From Paenibacillus sp. JQZ6Y-1 (lineage in GTDB: Bacteria > Bacillota > Bacilli > Paenibacillales > Paenibacillaceae): 64,000 nt of DNA. Each line of letters opens with the position of its first letter. The stretch's first letter is position 1. The stretch lies in assembly GCF_040719145.1 (NCBI RefSeq), contig NZ_JBFDUZ010000001.1, forward strand, positions 1,054,001-1,118,000. The letters run 5' to 3'. Shown piece by piece: positions 27,263-35,312 of the stretch. Made by a program: the position numbers and the translations under genes. Below the pieces are notes generated by a model. The model did not search any database. It saw nothing but the letters and a program-made list of their open reading frames with translations, and was not told the origin of the DNA.

Positions 27263-28520
27263 GCGTTCTCCATGTCCAACTCCAGAATAGTAGAGCTGCC
27301 AGACTATAACCCAAACCAAGATAGCATACTCCATTCCAGCCATGTGCTGCATATACCCATGTTGCGGTCAACGATCCGGTAGCACTACCGATGGAATAAA
27401 AGATCATATAGCCGCCAGTTAAGCGACTGCCCGCTTCTGGACGTGCTGCTAAAATCATACTTTGGCTTGTTACATGTACTGCTTGAACGGCTAGATCGAG
27501 TAGGATAATGCCTACAAGCAGCCACCAGACATGATCATACATCTGCCACGTAAACAACCAAGAGAGGGCTAGCAGTACAAGCGCACCACCACTGGTTCGG
27601 TGCATCCAACCCCGATCTGCCCAGCGCCCAGCACGCGAGGCTGCCAATGCTCCTGCCAATCCCGCTATACCGAGCATCCCAATGGCACTATGCGACCATG
27701 TAAACGGTGCGGTGCTTAGTGGGAACACAAGTGTTGTCCATAAGGTACTAAACGCAGCAAAGGTCAACATAGCCAATACCGCGCGAATGCGTAATATAGG
27801 CAGCTCGCGAAACAGCTGTAAGGTCGACCATACTAGCTCGCTATATGATAGTCGAGGAGCGTATGGACAAGTCGAAGGGGATACTGCTTTTACAGGGAAA
27901 TAGCGGTAGATCAACAAGGCAACAATGAACAGCAATATCGCCGAACACAAATAAACAGACCGCCATCCACTCCAATCGGTTAACCAACCAGCGATAACAC
28001 GTGCCGACAAAATGCCAATCACAATAGCGCTTGTTACCGTACCAACTGTACGTCCACGCTGCGTCGGTGAAGATAGAGATGCTGCCGCCGCAACAATCGT
28101 CTGTGCAACAACTGCCAATCCACCCATCGCACCTATACCGATCCAGAAGGAGAATGATCCCGAAGCCAGCGCAGTGAATAGCAGGCAGATGACAGACAAC
28201 AGCATTTGTCCAGTAATTAGTAACCGACGTGGTACACGATCCCCTAGCGGTACAAGCAATAATAAACCGAGTGCATAGCAGAGCTGCGTGACTGTAATCA
28301 CTGAACCAGACATCGCAGCATCCATATGCAGATCGGTGGCAATTACATTTAGCATCGGATGAATGTAATACATATTAGCGACAGACAATCCGCAAGCGAT
28401 TGCAAATAACAGTATCAATGGTGTCGAAAGCGTAGCTGAATCAGATACAGTTGAATCTGTAGTATCTGAGATCAGTGGTGGATCAGTCGTGCAAGTATGT
28501 ATATTCGTTGGCTGAGTCAT
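27237..28520 (-). CDS. MFS transporter (sugar-efflux/drug-efflux type)
   Basis: A 427-aa membrane protein with about 12 hydrophobic segments. Residues 1-30 are a Thr/Ser/Asp-rich cytoplasmic tail. Marks are the loop 2-3 motif LVPLGDRVPRRLLITG (motif A type), the GTVTSAIVIGILSARVIAGWL segment 5 pattern, and RAGRWADRGWMHR between segments 8 and 9. AGAGG lies before the ATG. It is divergent from a TetR gene and the 185-nt gap carries matching operator-like sites, so it is almost certainly repressed by that regulator. Substrate unknown; the family member is likely an exporter of a toxic compound. Confidence 0.87.
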   Translation of the reverse strand: MTQPTNIHTCTTDPPLISDTTDSTVSDSATLSTPLILLFAIACGLSVANMYYIHPMLNVIATDLHMDAAMSGSVITVTQLCYALGLLLLVPLGDRVPRRLLITGQMLLSVICLLFTALASGSFSFWIGIGAMGGLAVVAQTIVAAAASLSSPTQRGRTVGTVTSAIVIGILSARVIAGWLTDWSGWRSVYLCSAILLFIVALLIYRYFPVKAVSPSTCPYAPRLSYSELVWSTLQLFRELPILRIRAVLAMLTFAAFSTLWTTLVFPLSTAPFTWSHSAIGMLGIAGLAGALAASRAGRWADRGWMHRTSGGALVLLALSWLFTWQMYDHVWWLLVGIILLDLAVQAVHVTSQSMILAARPEAGSRLTGGYMIFYSIGSATGSLTATWVYAAHGWNGVCYLGLGYSLAALLFWSWTWRTQKDRHTEA

Positions 28521-28539
28521 AACATAAACCTCTTTTCTG

Positions 28540-28551
28540 TACCGATTGGTA
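28540..28551. promoter_or_regulatory. TetR operator-like site near the MFS start
   Basis: TACCGATTGGTA, a near-palindrome with its centre just after the predicted MFS transcription start. The same sequence, one base different and inverted, lies before the tetR gene (28676-28687). Confidence 0.6.
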
Positions 28552-28565
28552 TTTAATTGATTGTA

Positions 28566-28594
28566 AATATAATACGTCTACAGATGGTTGTCAA
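28566..28594 (-). promoter_or_regulatory. Sigma-A promoter of the MFS gene
   Basis: On the minus strand: TTGACA (28589-28594), a 17-nt spacer and TATATT (28566-28571). Confidence 0.75.
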
Positions 28595-28637
28595 CTGGAC
28601 GAGTCTCTTGCATATATTGCTTACAATGAGAAGTGGA

Positions 28638-28666
28638 TTGCATCACTCGCGGCAACCGATTAGAAT
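28638..28666 (+). promoter_or_regulatory. Sigma-A promoter of the tetR gene
   Basis: TTGCAT (28638-28643), a 17-nt spacer and TAGAAT (28661-28666). The -10 overlaps AACCGATTAGAA (28654-28665), a weaker copy of the operator-like site, which suggests autorepression. Confidence 0.65.
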
Positions 28667-28675
28667 AAAATAAAT

Positions 28676-28687
28676 TACTAATCGGTA
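28676..28687. promoter_or_regulatory. TetR operator-like site before tetR
   Basis: TACTAATCGGTA is the inverted form of TACCGATTAGTA. Together with 28540-28551 and 28654-28665 it makes a set of three related sites in the divergent region. Confidence 0.55.
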
Positions 28688-28704
28688 TAAAAAGAGGGGT
28701 TCTT

Positions 28705-29376
28705 ATGGCACGCAAACGTGAATTTGATGAGGAACAAGTGCTAGAGCAGGTGATGCAGCTATTTTGGCAAAAGGGCTATGAAGCCACATCCATGAGCGAT
28801 CTAACGGCAGCTACCGGATTGCAGAAGCCGAGTTTGTATGCTGCTTATGGCGATAAAATGTCGCTATTTGAAAAAGCATTGCGTCGATATAATGAGCAAC
28901 ATTTGGCAAAGATACAGCAACTACTAGATACAGGAAAAACAGCAAAACAATCATTTGAACAAGTATTCCGCTATGTATTACAGTCAACAATTGAAAATAA
29001 GAATAACGACAAAGAGAAAAACAAAAATAAAGATAACCGTAAAATCTTACAAGAAGCGGGTAAAGATCATGTGGACAATCAGAGCATTTCTGATTATGGA
29101 TGCTACTGTCTCAATACGCTCGTCGAGCTGGCGCCACATCATCAGACCTTTGCAGTCTTGACACGTGAGCATCAGATGAAGCTAGGTGAGTTATTTACAC
29201 AACGCTTGCAGCAGGCGATTCAGCATGGAGAATATGCGGCAAGCTATAACGCATCTGGGCATGCACAGATCATGTTAGTCCAGATGATCGGTCTGACTGT
29301 GCTGTTAAAAGCGAACCCTGATCCATCCATCATTCAGCATTCAGCAGCTACATTCCTATCTTCTTTACTTGGCTGA
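28705..29376 (+). CDS. TetR-family transcriptional regulator with a Lys/Asn-rich insert
   Basis: A 223-aa regulator. Residues 8-55 are the TetR DNA-binding domain: EEQVLEQVMQLFWQKGYEATSMSDLTAATG then LQKPSLYAAYGDKMSLFEKAL, as in the AcrR/YezE-like group. The ligand domain follows. Residues 97-126 are a very polar insert rich in Asn, Lys, Asp and Gln (ENKNNDKEKNKNKDNRK) that relatives usually lack. It falls where the ligand domain begins and has AT-rich codons. AGAGGGG precedes the ATG. It is divergent from the MFS gene and probably represses that gene and itself. Confidence 0.88.
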   Translation: MARKREFDEEQVLEQVMQLFWQKGYEATSMSDLTAATGLQKPSLYAAYGDKMSLFEKALRRYNEQHLAKIQQLLDTGKTAKQSFEQVFRYVLQSTIENKNNDKEKNKNKDNRKILQEAGKDHVDNQSISDYGCYCLNTLVELAPHHQTFAVLTREHQMKLGELFTQRLQQAIQHGEYAASYNASGHAQIMLVQMIGLTVLLKANPDPSIIQHSAATFLSSLLG

Positions 29377-29692
29377 TGCATGGATACTATTCATTACAGC
29401 AAAAGTGAAAGGTTCTGCAAACATGACAAACAACGAAGTCATCCATCATCGAATGCAAACAAAAATTCAATCCGTGCAAACCTTGATGACACGGCATACT
29501 TTGATTCAATTTACAAGATAGTGCGTCCAACAATTTCTGTGTTATAATACATGACAATAATTTGAGTTTTACGGCTGAAAGACGGCTTGACCAAGCGATG
29601 TAATCGGCTGGAAACTGCATGTCATACTGTACTGTCATTTCGATACAAACAGAAGCTGTTCAGAGAAAGAATTGGGGAGGAAGGGTGCTCGT
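29377..29692 (+). promoter_or_regulatory. Upstream region of pucR with extended -10 promoter
   Basis: The 316-nt gap carries TGTTATAAT (29540-29548), an extended -10 with a poor -35. This leaves a leader of about 140 nt before pucR. TTGACCAAG at 29587-29595 partly resembles the TTGGTT core of PucR sites on the opposite strand, so PucR may control itself. No gene seen. Confidence 0.4.
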
Positions 29693-31285
29693 ATGCAATT
29701 GACTGTCAAAGAAGCGCTGGCTGTATATCCGTTGTCGGAGGCGCGTCTTGTTGCGGGTGCCGGGGGAACTTCCCGGCTGATGAAGTCGGTAAATGTCATG
29801 GACGCACCGGATATTGCCGATTGGATTAAAAGTGGAGAAATGCTGTTTACGACCGCTTTTCTAATGAAGGATGATCAGGAAGAAGCAATCAAGCTGATGC
29901 GTCGATTAAATGAGCGCGGTTGTGCGGGCATGGGCGTGAAGCTGGGCAGATTCTGGGATGTGATTCCGCAGGCGATTATTGAAGAAGCGGATCGACTGCA
30001 ATTCCCGCTATTGGAGCTGCCATTTGAGTTTACCTTTTCAGATCAGATGAATGCGTTGTTTCAGGTGGAACATGAGCGTAGTACAAAGCTGCTGCAATCG
30101 GTGCTGCATAAGCAAAAGCAGCTGATGCAGTTTGCTTTAAACAAGGATTCGCAGAGCAATGTATTCTCAGCATTGGAGAGCATTATTCAATATCCAGTGG
30201 CGATTATCGGCTCGCGTGGTCATGTGCTTTACAATAGTGGCGAGGGCAAGGAAGATGGCTTGCTGCAAGGCTGGCCGTGGAAAATGGCATTGACCCGTGT
30301 GAAATGGAATCAGGGCAGCTGTTACCGAGTGCCTGTGATGCAGCGGGATGAGCAGTATGGCTTTTTGCTCGTATTTACCGATACGGCGATTCAGCTGCGT
30401 GAGGAAGAGGAATTGTTTCAACAGGCGGCGGAAGTGCTGGCTTTTCATATGGATACGACGTACCGCGAGCATATCAATCCGGGCTTGCAGGATAAAATGC
30501 GTGCGCTGGTGGCAGAGCATCTGTCCCGTCGCATTTCCATTATCGATCTGGCGCAGGGGGCGGAAAAGCTGGGCATCAGTCTATTTAATGGTCCATACCA
30601 GTGCGTACTGACTACATTGGAGCCGCAGGCATTTTCGTCAGAGAAACGACTGGCTCAGATTCATCAGGAGCTGCAATACAATCCACTCATGCAGTTGTTC
30701 CCCTCTCAGCATTTTCGGGTAGAAGAAGGGATATTGTCTATTTATACTTGCCCATCGGAACGTGATTATGGGGAAGAGCTATCGGCATTTTTGATGAATC
30801 GTTTCGAGGATATGGCAGAGCTGGCGAGCGATGGTGGCAGCCCGCGCTTTTGGATCAGCAATATCAAGCTGAAGCCGGATTCGTTCCGCGAAGCGTATCA
30901 AGAAACAGTAGAGACGCGCAAGCTTGCCCGCCGATTCGGGATGTCGCATATGGCGCTGCAATTTCATACGCTGGAGTTTGCCTATGTGTTCCAGCATGTG
31001 CCAGAGCATATTATGGAGACGTATTGTAACAAAGTGCTGGAGCCACTGATGATCCGCGATAGCGATCCAAATCAGGTGCTGATGTCCACGCTGGAAGCAT
31101 TTGTTGAAAATGATGGGTTGATCAATGAAGCTGCCAAGCAGCTGTATGTGCATCGCAATACGGTAACCTACCGGATGGACAAGATCGGCAGTCTGCTGCA
31201 AATGGATTTTAAAAAGACGAACGATCTACTCAAGCTGAAGATGGTATTTACGTTCCGTAAGTTTTTGAAGCATAAGCAGCAGTAG
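29693..31285 (+). CDS. pucR: PucR-family regulator of purine catabolism
   Basis: A 530-aa regulator. The N-terminal PucR domain (VKEALAVYPLSEARLVAGAGG to about 125) is followed by a middle GGDEF-like CdaR region and the C-terminal helix-turn-helix NDGLINEAAKQLYVHRNTVTYRMDKIGSLL (about 470-500). The start is the ATG at 29693, with AAGGG and GGAGG upstream; the in-frame TTG at 29672 overlaps that site. In Bacillus subtilis PucR activates purine degradation genes when allantoin-type intermediates are present. Here it opens a 16-kb purine locus of the same direction. It is transcribed alone and ends in a strong terminator. Confidence 0.92.
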   Translation: MQLTVKEALAVYPLSEARLVAGAGGTSRLMKSVNVMDAPDIADWIKSGEMLFTTAFLMKDDQEEAIKLMRRLNERGCAGMGVKLGRFWDVIPQAIIEEADRLQFPLLELPFEFTFSDQMNALFQVEHERSTKLLQSVLHKQKQLMQFALNKDSQSNVFSALESIIQYPVAIIGSRGHVLYNSGEGKEDGLLQGWPWKMALTRVKWNQGSCYRVPVMQRDEQYGFLLVFTDTAIQLREEEELFQQAAEVLAFHMDTTYREHINPGLQDKMRALVAEHLSRRISIIDLAQGAEKLGISLFNGPYQCVLTTLEPQAFSSEKRLAQIHQELQYNPLMQLFPSQHFRVEEGILSIYTCPSERDYGEELSAFLMNRFEDMAELASDGGSPRFWISNIKLKPDSFREAYQETVETRKLARRFGMSHMALQFHTLEFAYVFQHVPEHIMETYCNKVLEPLMIRDSDPNQVLMSTLEAFVENDGLINEAAKQLYVHRNTVTYRMDKIGSLLQMDFKKTNDLLKLKMVFTFRKFLKHKQQ

Positions 31286-31336
31286 ACGACATAACCATAA
31301 TACAGATTTATCGGCAATAATGCATAGTACTTCCCA

Positions 31337-31376
31337 AAACACAGCTATCCATACCATCTATGGCAGCTGTGTTTTT
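31337..31376 (+). terminator. Terminator after pucR
   Basis: AAAACACAGCTATCCATA pairs with TATGGCAGCTGTGTTTTT (one mismatch), running into the T tract. Confidence 0.85.
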
Positions 31377-31553
31377 GTATGTATGCACAAATGCTTGTAC
31401 CGTACTCGGCAACAAAAAACGCTAGGCATTTCCCTTATTCCACGCTTGATCTACCTCATACCAATAATTTCATCACAAAATAACCTACATAACAGTAAGG
31501 CATAATTCACAAATCACAAGTACAATGTTATTTTATATAACAAAAAAATAGAC

Positions 31554-31588
31554 CTTTGGTTGATATGTGCAATAACCTGACGTACAAT
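31554..31588 (+). promoter_or_regulatory. uraD promoter with PucR-box-like -35 region
   Basis: TTGATA (31560-31565), a 17-nt spacer and TACAAT (31583-31588). CTTTGGTTGA (31554-31563) overlaps the -35 and resembles the CNTTGGTTAA core that I recall for B. subtilis PucR binding sites. The predicted start near 31595 excludes any translation start before 31622. Confidence 0.55.
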
Positions 31589-31621
31589 GACAAAAATAAC
31601 ATTTATAATGAGGCGATCAAA

Positions 31622-32137
31622 ATGGCACATCAGACGCAACCGTGGACGTCATGGACAAAAGAACAATTCATCGCACAATTTAGTGGTTTATATGAACATT
31701 CTCCGTGGGTGGCAGAGCAAGCTTGGGAGCAGGCTCCCTTTGCAAACTTACAGGATGTGTTAGATAAAATGAAAGCAACCGTTGATACAGCGGGCAAGGA
31801 AAAGCAATTGGAGCTGCTGCGACAGCACCCTGATCTTGGCACACGCATTCAGATGACGGAGCATTCGCAATCGGAGCAGGCAGGTGCAGGACTGAACAAT
31901 CTAACACCAGAGCAATATGAGAAGTTATCACGTCTGAATCGCGAATATACGGCAACGTATCAGTTTCCATTTATTCTAGCGGTTAAAGGGCGTAATGCGC
32001 AGCAGATTCTCGACACGATGGAGCAGCGTAACGGACAACCAGCTGAACAGGAGTTTGCAACGGCGTTGGAGCAGGTTCATATCATTGTCGGTTTGCGGAT
32101 GCGCGATTGGGCAGCTCAGCAAGGGCTTACGTTATGA
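31622..32137 (+). CDS. uraD: 2-oxo-4-hydroxy-4-carboxy-5-ureidoimidazoline (OHCU) decarboxylase
   Basis: A 171-aa cytosolic enzyme that decarboxylates OHCU to S-allantoin, the last step of urate oxidation. Family marks are the catalytic-His motif LRQHPDLGTR (His69), the EHSQSEQAGAGLNNL segment with conserved S-x-x-E-Q and AGL, and FPFILAVKGRN. GAGG lies about 8 nt before the ATG. In B. subtilis this domain is fused to urate oxidase in PucL; here it stands alone. The stop overlaps the start of the HIU hydrolase gene (ATGA), so the two consecutive steps are translationally coupled. Confidence 0.93.
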   Translation: MAHQTQPWTSWTKEQFIAQFSGLYEHSPWVAEQAWEQAPFANLQDVLDKMKATVDTAGKEKQLELLRQHPDLGTRIQMTEHSQSEQAGAGLNNLTPEQYEKLSRLNREYTATYQFPFILAVKGRNAQQILDTMEQRNGQPAEQEFATALEQVHIIVGLRMRDWAAQQGLTL

Positions 32138-32484
32138 GCGGCAAATTAACGACGCATGTGTTGGATCTAGGACAGGGCTGTCCCGCAGTGGGTGTACGAA
32201 TCGAATTGTATCGAGATGGGGAAACGCAACCGTTACGAACTGCTGTGACCAACAGCGACGGTCGTGTAGATCAGCCGCTGTTGAGTGGAGACGAGCTCGT
32301 GTCCGGTACGTATGAGCTACACTTTTACGCAGGGGACTATCATCGTCAGCTGGGGATACCGGCTGCGGATTCTTCGATCTGGGATGTGATTCCACTACGT
32401 TTTGTCATTCAGGACATCGACAGCAATTATCATATTCCACTGCTTGTTTCGCCGGGCGGTTACAGTACATACCGCGGCAGTTGA
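32134..32484 (+). CDS. pucM: 5-hydroxyisourate hydrolase (transthyretin-like)
   Basis: A 116-aa protein of the transthyretin-like family that hydrolyses 5-hydroxyisourate to OHCU, the step before UraD. The N-terminal KLTTHVLDLGQGCPA with His8, the central H-F-Y-A-G-D-Y strand, Y-H-I-P-L-L-V-S-P-G-G-Y-S-T and the C-terminal tetrapeptide YRGS are all diagnostic. ATG overlaps the uraD stop. Together the two enzymes process the product of urate oxidase, but no urate oxidase gene lies in the window. Confidence 0.95.
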   Translation: MSGKLTTHVLDLGQGCPAVGVRIELYRDGETQPLRTAVTNSDGRVDQPLLSGDELVSGTYELHFYAGDYHRQLGIPAADSSIWDVIPLRFVIQDIDSNYHIPLLVSPGGYSTYRGS

Positions 32485-32539
32485 TTGTCTTTTCTATACA
32501 AACAGATCGGCACAGAACGGTACAACAATACGACTTGCT

Positions 32540-32574
32540 TCTATTAGAACAAAGTAGAATAAAGATCTAATAGA
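32540..32574. repeat. Inverted repeat upstream of allantoinase
   Basis: TCTATTAGA (32540-32548) and TCTAATAGA (32566-32574) are perfect inverted copies with a 17-nt gap. Their position in the 183-nt gap between pucM and allB suggests an operator or a weak RNA hairpin. Confidence 0.45.
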
Positions 32575-32667
32575 GAAGGAATTACCGGTGTCTAATCCTT
32601 ACTCACAACTGACATATCCAAAGAATAATCATATAAAAGAATGAAGTGACAAAAGGAGGGAGCCGCT

Positions 32668-34059
32668 GTGACGCAGGCACTGGATTGTATCATTACAGGC
32701 GGAACGGTGGTGCTGCCGGATCGTACGGAAAAGCTGGATATTGGCATTCGCGACGGAATCATTGTAGAGATGGCTCCATCCTTGCAGGAACGCTCCTGTT
32801 CTCGCCGCATTCAGGCGGATGGATTGCATATATTGCCCGGTGTGGTAGACATTCATGTACATTTTAACGAGCCGGGATTGGATGCGTGGGAAGGCTTCAC
32901 TACAGGTTCGGCGGCGCTCGCTGCGGGCGGCATTACGACGTATGTGGATATGCCACTCAATGGGGTACCACCAACAACCAATGCGCAGCGACTCGCTTTG
33001 AAGAGGCAAGCAGCAGACGGCAATTCGCATGTAGACTATGCGCTATGGGGCGGTCTGGTGGAAGGCAATACCGCAGAGCTGGAAGGTCTTGCACAGGGCG
33101 GCGTACCGGGGTTCAAAGCATTTATGTCAGAGCCGGGCGGCGATGGAGAAGATATTTTCACTCGTGCTGACGACGAGACGCTGCTGAACGGTATGAAGGA
33201 GCTGGCACGACTTGGTTATGTGTTAGCACTACATGCGGAGGATGAGCAGATGGTGTCCGAGCTAGCTGCGCAGGCGCAAGCAGAAGGGCGTACAAGTGAA
33301 CTCGATTATGCGCATTCGCGTCCTGTATCTGCTGAGGTAACCGCGGTAGAGCGTGCGCTTCATATGGCAAAGGAAACGGGTTGTGCTCTTCATTTTGTGC
33401 ATATCAGTAGCCGTGAAGCGGTGGATGTGATTACTGCCGCCAAAGCGGAAGGTATAAATGTGACAGTCGAAACGTGCCCGCATTATCTGGTGCTGAATGA
33501 GCAGGATTTGCTGCATAAGGGCGTTGTTGCCAAATGTGCTCCGCCGCTTCGTAATGCCAACGAGCAGGCGCAATTATGGCAGGCGGTAGAGTTGGGGCTG
33601 ATCGATATCATTGCCTCCGACCACTCGCCATGCCCGCCGGAAATGAAGCAGCATGAGAATTTTTTCAAGGCGTGGGGCGGCATCTCTGGGGCGCAGAGTA
33701 CCTTACTGCTCATGCTAGAGGAAGGATTTCATCGTCGCGGTATAACGTTGCCGAAGCTGATGAATATGCTGTCCCTAGCTCCGGCAGAGCGTCTTGGACT
33801 AGCTTACCGCAAAGGTCGCATCGCTTCCGGTTATGATGCGGATCTGGTGCTGGTAGATCTGAAACGTGGCGCTGTACTAGAACAAGAGCATTTATTGGAT
33901 AAGCATCGTCAGAGTCCATATATCGGCTATCACTTCTCATCGACGGTTGTGGAGACGCTAGTGCGTGGGCAATCCGTATATTCCGAGCAAGCTGGATTAC
34001 TGCCAGACAAGATTGGACAATTCATGGCGTATCAGCCGGGAGGTGTAACACATGGCTAA
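32668..34059 (+). CDS. allB: Allantoinase
   Basis: A 463-aa zinc amidohydrolase that opens allantoin to allantoate. Metal sites are visible: VDIHVHFNEPG (two His), the carboxylated Lys in GFKAFMS, LHAEDE, FVHISS and the late Asp in ASDHSPC. A-F-M-S-E-P-G-G following the Lys is typical of allantoinase rather than dihydropyrimidinase. GTG start with AAAGGAGGG 6 nt upstream. It begins a tight run of four overlapping or abutting genes (allB, allC, pucG, hpxW-like). Homologous to B. subtilis PucH. Confidence 0.95.
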   Translation: MTQALDCIITGGTVVLPDRTEKLDIGIRDGIIVEMAPSLQERSCSRRIQADGLHILPGVVDIHVHFNEPGLDAWEGFTTGSAALAAGGITTYVDMPLNGVPPTTNAQRLALKRQAADGNSHVDYALWGGLVEGNTAELEGLAQGGVPGFKAFMSEPGGDGEDIFTRADDETLLNGMKELARLGYVLALHAEDEQMVSELAAQAQAEGRTSELDYAHSRPVSAEVTAVERALHMAKETGCALHFVHISSREAVDVITAAKAEGINVTVETCPHYLVLNEQDLLHKGVVAKCAPPLRNANEQAQLWQAVELGLIDIIASDHSPCPPEMKQHENFFKAWGGISGAQSTLLLMLEEGFHRRGITLPKLMNMLSLAPAERLGLAYRKGRIASGYDADLVLVDLKRGAVLEQEHLLDKHRQSPYIGYHFSSTVVETLVRGQSVYSEQAGLLPDKIGQFMAYQPGGVTHG

Positions 34060-35302
34060 ACAAACGGCAACGCTGCTGGATCAATATTGTGAGCGGCTGA
34101 ATCCGATGCTGGAATGGCTTGCTCAGCATGGAGCAGATGAACAGGGCGGCGTAACACGCCTCCTCTATACACCGGAATGGGTGGATGCGCAGCAGGCATT
34201 GTTTTCCTATATGAAGGAGCATGGATTGGATGCTTTTTACGATCAGGTGGGAAATCTGACTGGTCGATTGGAAGGAGCCCAGCCGGAGCTGCCAGCGGTG
34301 GCAACCGGATCGCATATTGATACCGTCATTATGGGTGGAAAATATGATGGAGCGTATGGTGTCGTTGCCGGTGTACTAGCGTTATCGTACTTGCGCGAGG
34401 CGTATGGTCAACCGAAGCGAACGCTGGAAGTATTGTCGCTAGCAGAGGAAGAAGGCAGTCGCTTTCCATTAACGTATTGGGGTTCAGGCAATATTGCTGG
34501 CAAATATGATGTGAAGAATTTGCCAAATGTACATGATCGCGATGGTATATCGTTATCGCAAGCGATTCGTGAAGCTGGCTTTGGACCAGAGTCGCCGTAT
34601 GCGCAGGCACGTCGTGAACAGGCTGCCTATATTGAATTGCACATTGAGCAGGGCTGTGTATTGGAACGCAGTCAGCAACAGATTGGCGTAGTGACTGGGA
34701 TTGTTGGACAGCGGCGCATCGAGGTACGCGTAACAGGCGAAAGTAATCATGCGGGAACAACGCCGATGGGTTGGCGCAGTGATTCGCTTGCTTGTGCGGC
34801 AGAAATGATTACGACCGTGCGCCATACGGCGCTGGCAATCGGTGATCCGCTCGTAGCAACCGTTGGCAATATCCAGCCATTTCCGGGCGTATCCAATGTA
34901 ATTGCTGGAGAGACGATGTTTACGCTAGATATACGCCACTTGGACAGTGAAGTGCTGGATGAATATACCGAGCAGCTGCGTAGTCAATTGGTAACTATCG
35001 CTTCGCGTGATGGCATGACGCTGTTCTGGCAGGAAAATCTGCGCGCTGAGCCTGTGTTGATGAATAGCGGCATGATCGACGAGTTACAGCAGATTTGCGA
35101 ACAAGGTGGCATGACTAGCCGCCAAATGCCGAGTGGAGCTGGACATGATGCTCAGATTTTTGGCAATGTCTGTCCGTCGGCGATGATCTTCGTACCGAGT
35201 CGGGATGGGATTAGCCATAACCCGCTGGAATATACGTCACCGGATGATCTAATTCAAGGCTTCCGCGTGCTCACACAATGGTTATATCAAACTGCTTATT
35301 GA
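34052..35302 (+). CDS. allC: Allantoate amidohydrolase (M20 family)
   Basis: A 416-aa di-metal amidase of the M20/beta-ureidopropionase group that converts allantoate to ureidoglycine, CO2 and ammonia. Marks are TGSHIDTVIMGGKYDGAYG (first metal His and bridging Asp), AEEEGSRFP (Glu-Glu pair), IELHIEQG (His), GESNHAGTTPMGWRSD (dimerisation lid) and GAGHDAQ. The reading frame overlaps the end of allB by 8 nt. It is the homolog of B. subtilis PucF. Related enzymes (N-carbamoyl-L-amino acid hydrolases) share the motifs, but the context decides the role. Confidence 0.92.
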   Translation: MAKQTATLLDQYCERLNPMLEWLAQHGADEQGGVTRLLYTPEWVDAQQALFSYMKEHGLDAFYDQVGNLTGRLEGAQPELPAVATGSHIDTVIMGGKYDGAYGVVAGVLALSYLREAYGQPKRTLEVLSLAEEEGSRFPLTYWGSGNIAGKYDVKNLPNVHDRDGISLSQAIREAGFGPESPYAQARREQAAYIELHIEQGCVLERSQQQIGVVTGIVGQRRIEVRVTGESNHAGTTPMGWRSDSLACAAEMITTVRHTALAIGDPLVATVGNIQPFPGVSNVIAGETMFTLDIRHLDSEVLDEYTEQLRSQLVTIASRDGMTLFWQENLRAEPVLMNSGMIDELQQICEQGGMTSRQMPSGAGHDAQIFGNVCPSAMIFVPSRDGISHNPLEYTSPDDLIQGFRVLTQWLYQTAY

Positions 35303-35312
35303 GGTGATCGTG

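Noticed and set aside
31556-31621. N-terminal extension of UraD starting at 31556
   Set aside because: The extension contains the promoter -35 and -10; transcription would start after it.
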